A DNA stretch of 64,000 bases from Bacteroidetes bacterium GWF2_38_335. Lineage in GTDB: Bacteria > Bacteroidota > Bacteroidia > Bacteroidales > GWF2-38-335. Of this stretch, positions 59,879 through 64,000 are shown one piece after another. Under the pieces are notes generated by a model. It was not told the DNA's origin and made no database searches. It worked only from the letters and a program-made list of their open reading frames with translations. Each line of letters begins with the position of its first letter. Position 1 is the first letter of the stretch. The stretch is from positions 220,553-284,552 of the forward strand of contig MEOH01000027.1 in the NCBI GenBank assembly GCA_001769535.1. The letters run 5' to 3'. A program made the position numbers and the translations under genes.

Positions 59879-62797
59879 TTATTTTATTACCGGTAGATTT
59901 AAGACAACTTTTGTGCCAATAGGGTTGCCTGAGCCATCCATCAAATCAATATATTTTAGATTTAATTGATTACCATACAATGAATTAATAAGCTGCAATC
60001 TATTCTTTGTTATTTTTGTTCCCAAAGATTCATGACTTTTTTGTCTTTCGTTTATCTCCCTCGATTTTACTCTTCCTATTCCATTATCCTCAACCGAACA
60101 GATTATTAAATCATCCTCTCGGGAAATATGAATAACCAGCTTCTTATTGCCTTCAAGCTTATGCAACAGTCCATGCCAAATTGCATTTTCAACAAAAGGC
60201 TGGATAATGAGTGTGGGAATCATCAGAAAATCAGCTTCGACCAATGAATCAATAATAATTTCATACTTAAAGTCGCCTCTAAACCTTAGGCTTTCAAGTT
60301 CAAGGTACAGTTCAATTGCCTGAATTTCTCTTCGGATAGGTATCTGCTGCTGCTGAGAGTTTTCAAGTATCAGCCTGAGCAATAATGAAAATTTAGACAG
60401 ATATTCGGCTGATTTTTCCTTGTCGTTTTTGTAGATGAAATATTGAATTGAATTTAAGGAATTAAAAAGAAAATGCGGGTTCATTTGCTGTGTCAATGAT
60501 TTTTGTCTGTACAAATTCAATTCCTGATTCAACATTATGGTTTTCTTTATGTTCTTCATTCTTAATTTATAAACAACAAGGAAAATAAATCCGACGACAC
60601 ATAATGCCAAAATCCATATCAGCAATTTAAACCAAAGAGTATCCCAATATGGCGTAAGTATTTCAAATTCAATAACCAGCGGTTTCTTTGACCATTCACG
60701 ATCTTCGTTCAATGAGTATGCAATAAACTTGTAGGTTCCGGGTTTTAATGATGAATATCTTGCTGAATTTTCTGTTCCGATATTCCATTTGGTATCAACT
60801 CCAATTAATTTGTATTTATATATTTTCTTTTCTATTAATTTATAGTTCAGGCTAATAAATGAAATGAAAATTGAGTTCTCATTGTAATCAAGCATGTACT
60901 TATCTTTAGCTTCAACCTGTTTACCATTTATTTCAATCCTTTTTACATAAACGGGTGGATGATTATGTGAATTTCTAACCGTTTTCACATTTAAAATTGC
61001 CAGTCCTTCAGAAGTAGCAAGATATATGAGAGAATCACGGATTTTAACTTCATGGATATTGTCGGAAGGAAGACCATGACTTTTGCTAATTATAGTGATA
61101 TCCGGACTATTAAAATTTCCTTTTTTAAAAACAATTTTATTCAGACCTGAATTTGTAGCTGCCCACAAAGCACCATTGGAATAAAACAATGAATTAATGA
61201 TATTACTTGACAACCCTTCTTTTTTGGTAATTTTTGAAAGTATTTTATTCTTCTTTAAAAGAATCAACCCATTGCCTTTTGTGGCCAGATAATAAATATC
61301 TTTATTTTTAACTATATCCAGAACCCTGACTTTTAAACTGTCATTTGCTTCTGATAAATAGTTTAACTGGTTATTTCTGTAATCATATGAATATAATCCA
61401 TTAATTGCACCAATCAGAAACCTGCCATTGCCATCATTAATTATTGCATCAGCTCTTGAATTATAATACTTATACATTATTTTATTAATACTGTCGGGGG
61501 TAACAATAAATAAACCCGTAGTGGTTGTATAAAGCATTGAGTCTTCGTTTATTATTGCTGAGCTGATTCCTGTATAGAGAAGCGATTTTTTGTTATTAAT
61601 TAAAACATTCTCTCTTTTCCCTTTACCGTTATAGACCAAAAAAGATTTGTCGCTGGAAACTGTTAAAATATCATTCCACATTCCCAGATTATAAACATTA
61701 AAATCATATTGGCCATTAATATTAATTTTTTTAATGCTTTGATTTTTCAAAAGTACTAACCCGTTATTCTGAAGCCCAATATATACTTCGTCTTCAAGTG
61801 GAAGGACCGTATTAACCTGGTTTATTTTTGATTTGCTTTCTACAGAATAAGTAATTATTTCCTTTGAAGGAGTGTAAAAAACGCCCTGTTCTACTGTTGT
61901 AAACCAGTAGCCACCTGAGTTATCCTTTAAAACAGAAGTAACCGAGTAATCATTTAAAAAGTGATGTTTTTCAGTTAAAAAGTCCGTGTTATTAAAACAA
62001 ACTACCCCGTTTTTTAATAACCCAAACCAAATCAATCCGGCCTGATCAATTCCCATCCAAACAATTTTGTTTTCAAAAGCCACATAATCAACATCTTTAC
62101 CCTTTTCAAATACAAATAAGAGTTTTCCCTTGGCAAGCAGATATTTATTTTTTAGCTTTTCAGCATAGGAATATCCTTCAGTATTATATAAAGATGCATC
62201 GTATTTAAATGAAAATGTGTCACTGCTAAGTTTAAATGTAATTTCAGGAACAAATAATCTGGTTTTTGGTATTATTTTTCCTTTATATTCCCAAACAACA
62301 TTTTTATTGAATGGTGTTTCCTCCACTTTAATTTTCCCTTCATTGGAAATACGAACTGTTCCCAAATTGAAAGATTCCAAAATAATATTGTCATTTTCAT
62401 CAACAAAAAAACAGTTTTTCAGGGGGTTGGGTGTGTTGTTGGGTATGCTCTGAATGAGGTTATTGTACTTATAAGGGATAATTTTACCATTATAATAATA
62501 GGACAATTTAGATGAAAATGTGACAAACCATATTCTTCCCTTATAATCTTCATAAATTTCAAATACAGTATTATCGGGCAAACCGTTTTCCATATCGAAG
62601 TTAGTGAAGTTTTCACCGTCGTATTTGCAAACCCCATTGTTTGTGGCGAACCAGATATACCCCTTTGAATCCTGAAAAACATGATAAACCTCATTGCTGG
62701 GAAGGCCGTTTTCAGAGGAAAAATTTATAAAATGAGGTGACTGCGAAAAAACCCCGACAGTATAAAGAAAACATATAAATTTAAGGATAATTTTCAT
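59879..62797 (-). CDS. Two-component propeller sensor kinase (LytS/His_kinase type)
   Basis: This 972-residue sensor has a signal peptide and about twelve to fourteen periplasmic propeller repeats (residues ~20-620; FQDSKGYIWFATNNGVCKYDG, EDYKGRIWFVTFSS, LLYTGISSAIINEDS). A Y_Y_Y domain follows (~625-720, YKFIAYSLNEDREW), then one membrane helix (LWFKLLIWILALCVVGFIFLVVY). The His_kinase domain has the phospho-acceptor His in LTQQMNPHFLFNSLNSIQ, and an HATPase domain (PTLIIQPFVENAIWHGL, VEDNGIGR) ends it. It partners with the LytTR regulator (4-bp gap). The propeller probably senses a cell-envelope or polysaccharide ligand. Confidence 0.95.
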   Translation of the reverse strand: MKIILKFICFLYTVGVFSQSPHFINFSSENGLPSNEVYHVFQDSKGYIWFATNNGVCKYDGENFTNFDMENGLPDNTVFEIYEDYKGRIWFVTFSSKLSYYYNGKIIPYKYNNLIQSIPNNTPNPLKNCFFVDENDNIILESFNLGTVRISNEGKIKVEETPFNKNVVWEYKGKIIPKTRLFVPEITFKLSSDTFSFKYDASLYNTEGYSYAEKLKNKYLLAKGKLLFVFEKGKDVDYVAFENKIVWMGIDQAGLIWFGLLKNGVVCFNNTDFLTEKHHFLNDYSVTSVLKDNSGGYWFTTVEQGVFYTPSKEIITYSVESKSKINQVNTVLPLEDEVYIGLQNNGLVLLKNQSIKKININGQYDFNVYNLGMWNDILTVSSDKSFLVYNGKGKRENVLINNKKSLLYTGISSAIINEDSMLYTTTTGLFIVTPDSINKIMYKYYNSRADAIINDGNGRFLIGAINGLYSYDYRNNQLNYLSEANDSLKVRVLDIVKNKDIYYLATKGNGLILLKKNKILSKITKKEGLSSNIINSLFYSNGALWAATNSGLNKIVFKKGNFNSPDITIISKSHGLPSDNIHEVKIRDSLIYLATSEGLAILNVKTVRNSHNHPPVYVKRIEINGKQVEAKDKYMLDYNENSIFISFISLNYKLIEKKIYKYKLIGVDTKWNIGTENSARYSSLKPGTYKFIAYSLNEDREWSKKPLVIEFEILTPYWDTLWFKLLIWILALCVVGFIFLVVYKLRMKNIKKTIMLNQELNLYRQKSLTQQMNPHFLFNSLNSIQYFIYKNDKEKSAEYLSKFSLLLRLILENSQQQQIPIRREIQAIELYLELESLRFRGDFKYEIIIDSLVEADFLMIPTLIIQPFVENAIWHGLLHKLEGNKKLVIHISREDDLIICSVEDNGIGRVKSREINERQKSHESLGTKITKNRLQLINSLYGNQLNLKYIDLMDGSGNPIGTKVVLNLPVIK

Positions 62798-62847
62798 CCG
62801 GAAAAATTACATTCCTTTATTAATCATTCACAAATATCGTAAAAATT

Positions 62848-64000
62848 CTATGGGATAAAAATCTTTTTTGTGAGATAGCTTCCGGAATCTGAAATATTAA
62901 TAAAATAAATGCCTGTGGTAATACTTATTTCATCAAGGTTTATTTCCGTTGTACCATGCAACAGATTACTGTAAATTGTTCTTCCGGTAACATCACAAAT
63001 TGACATTCTGATTAACTGCAAATTATCATTGCTCACAACGTGGATAGTATTGGTATTGTTATCGGCATAAACATTCAGAATGTTTTCATTGGCAGCGTTT
63101 ACTGCAACAATTTCAGAATATGAAAATTTGCCATCAAAATCAGTTTGTTTCAGTCTGTAATAAGATGTACCGGTATGCGGATTATAATCTGTGTCGCTGT
63201 AATCAATTCTGGTAAAAGAAGTTCCGGCACCGGCAATCCGTTTTAGTTCATCAAACAGAAATCCATCGGACGAGCGTTCAATTGTAAAGTAATCGTTATT
63301 TTGTTCCGATGATGTTGACCATGTTAGTTCAACATTACCTCCTTCAAAAACTGCATTAAAACTGATGAGTTCAATGGGCAGTAAAAATGCGGATATTCCA
63401 ATTGCATGGTGGCTAAAAGAAGTAATATTGTTCCGTTGTGCATAACCCCCTGCAAGAGTGGTTCCGGGAGTACCCGGCGCATTGAGTGATCCTGTTGATT
63501 CTCCAGCCCAATCAGAAGCAAGGGTAGAAGATGAGTTTCTTTTCAGCGGACCAAATTGTCCATCGACAATTCCTGAGAACGGGCTTGCGCCTCCTCCGTC
63601 GTTAAACCACAATTTTATGTCATAATCTCCAGCCGATGGTCCGGCATCCGGGTCAATTTGCCAGATACCCTCGGTGCAGATTGTTGAATAAGGTGTTCCG
63701 TAGTCAATTGCGATTGCAGTATTCAGACTTCCTGTATTACCAAAAGTTTCGAGAAATTTTGCATCAAGGTATGTCACACCGGCAAGGTTTCCGTTAACAA
63801 GTTCAGCCAAAGTATAGCGTGTCAAGGATCCAACAGGCAAGCCATAAGTAGCAGTATTTGTTGCAATGTATCTTCTTAGATTTCCGTTAATATAGGAATT
63901 TGTGTTATATCCTGAAACAGAAGTTGCAGAACTGTTTGATACGATAAGCTTGTAAATTCCTGTGGTGATTATCCCATTTGTCAACGTCAGAAGATTGTTT
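62848..64000 (-). CDS. T9SS type A cargo protein, C-terminal part (5' end outside window)
   Basis: The frame runs off the window end without a start, so only about 383 residues are seen. The N-terminal visible part is a repetitive beta region common in T9SS autotransporter-like proteins (YNTNSYINGNLRRYIATNTATYGLPVG). A domain ending FLLPIELISFNAVFEGGNVELTWST leads to the sorting-domain module. The type A sorting domain at the end holds YRLKQTDFDGKFSYSEIVAV, CDVTGRTIYSNLL and YLTKKIFIP. The adhesive or enzymatic part lies outside. It is on the same strand as the two-component genes, 50 bp upstream of the kinase. Confidence 0.88.
   Translation of the reverse strand, partial: NNLLTLTNGIITTGIYKLIVSNSSATSVSGYNTNSYINGNLRRYIATNTATYGLPVGSLTRYTLAELVNGNLAGVTYLDAKFLETFGNTGSLNTAIAIDYGTPYSTICTEGIWQIDPDAGPSAGDYDIKLWFNDGGGASPFSGIVDGQFGPLKRNSSSTLASDWAGESTGSLNAPGTPGTTLAGGYAQRNNITSFSHHAIGISAFLLPIELISFNAVFEGGNVELTWSTSSEQNNDYFTIERSSDGFLFDELKRIAGAGTSFTRIDYSDTDYNPHTGTSYYRLKQTDFDGKFSYSEIVAVNAANENILNVYADNNTNTIHVVSNDNLQLIRMSICDVTGRTIYSNLLHGTTEINLDEISITTGIYFINISDSGSYLTKKIFIP

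Overview
The window looks like chromosomal DNA of a free-living, probably anaerobic or microaerobic member of the Bacteroidota, close to the Bacteroidales/Marinilabiliales. The reasons are the type IX secretion (T9SS) genes gldK-gldL-gldM-gldN with two PorP/SprF proteins, cargo proteins ending in T9SS sorting domains of both types, a DUF4270 lipoprotein beside a glycogen synthase and glmS, the panC-panD-flippase-rfaE2 block, and many promoters of the Bacteroidota type (TTG, about 20 bp, TAnnTTTG). Base composition is AT-rich. I see no tRNA, rRNA, CRISPR array, transposase or phage genes.

Layout. 1-3.7 kb: the end of a large secreted PKD protein, a cation efflux pump and a GldK-like SUMF1 protein. 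3.8-13.7 kb: a reverse-strand nitrite-ammonification and nitrosative-stress region with NrfH, NrfA, the cytochrome c maturation proteins ResB and CcsA (split from nrfA by an inserted AAA/DUF4143 ATPase), a cupin, the hybrid cluster protein Hcp and its Fe-S partner. A divergent Crp/Fnr regulator follows, with a perfect 18-bp operator between it and the Fe-S gene, and then an Rrf2 regulator. 13.8-19.5 kb: a beta-helix lipoprotein, an M19-type dipeptidase, a TPR histidine kinase and an HU-like/SPOR envelope protein.

19.7-28.1 kb: nucleotide-sugar genes. WbpE-, WbpD-, WbpB- and WbpA-like enzymes together can make UDP-2,3-diacetamido-2,3-dideoxyglucuronic acid. They are followed by galE, rfbB, a PHP-type tyrosine phosphatase and a TM2-like membrane protein. 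Between wbpE and wbpD lie a candidate small RNA, a small secreted protein and a MITE-like inverted repeat. 28.1-43.6 kb: mainly housekeeping genes: glmS, DUF4270, glycogen synthase, panC, panD, a flippase-like protein, rfaE2, radA, a class A penicillin-binding protein, topA and a degenerate arginase-fold protein.

43.8-58.8 kb: the T9SS locus, porP-gldK-gldL-gldM-gldN, then a second gldN behind a strong terminator, then a 2067-residue type B cargo protein with six 86-residue repeats of exactly equal length and a second PorP/SprF. 59.1-64 kb: a LytTR response regulator, its two-component propeller sensor kinase, and the 3' part of another T9SS cargo gene running off the window.

How it fits together. 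The secretion machine, several of its cargo proteins, an outer-membrane PorP partner and a Wbp-type sugar pathway lie within one 64 kb stretch. In Porphyromonas gingivalis such a sugar pathway is linked to the surface polysaccharide that anchors T9SS cargo. The nitrogen-oxide block couples respiration of nitrite to ammonium with detoxification of NO and hydroxylamine intermediates under local regulators. I found no clearly new multi-gene system. The best leads are the hcp operator geometry, the ATPase insertion in the nrf operon, the tandem gldN genes, the equal-length repeats of the giant cargo protein, the degenerate arginase and the candidate small RNA.
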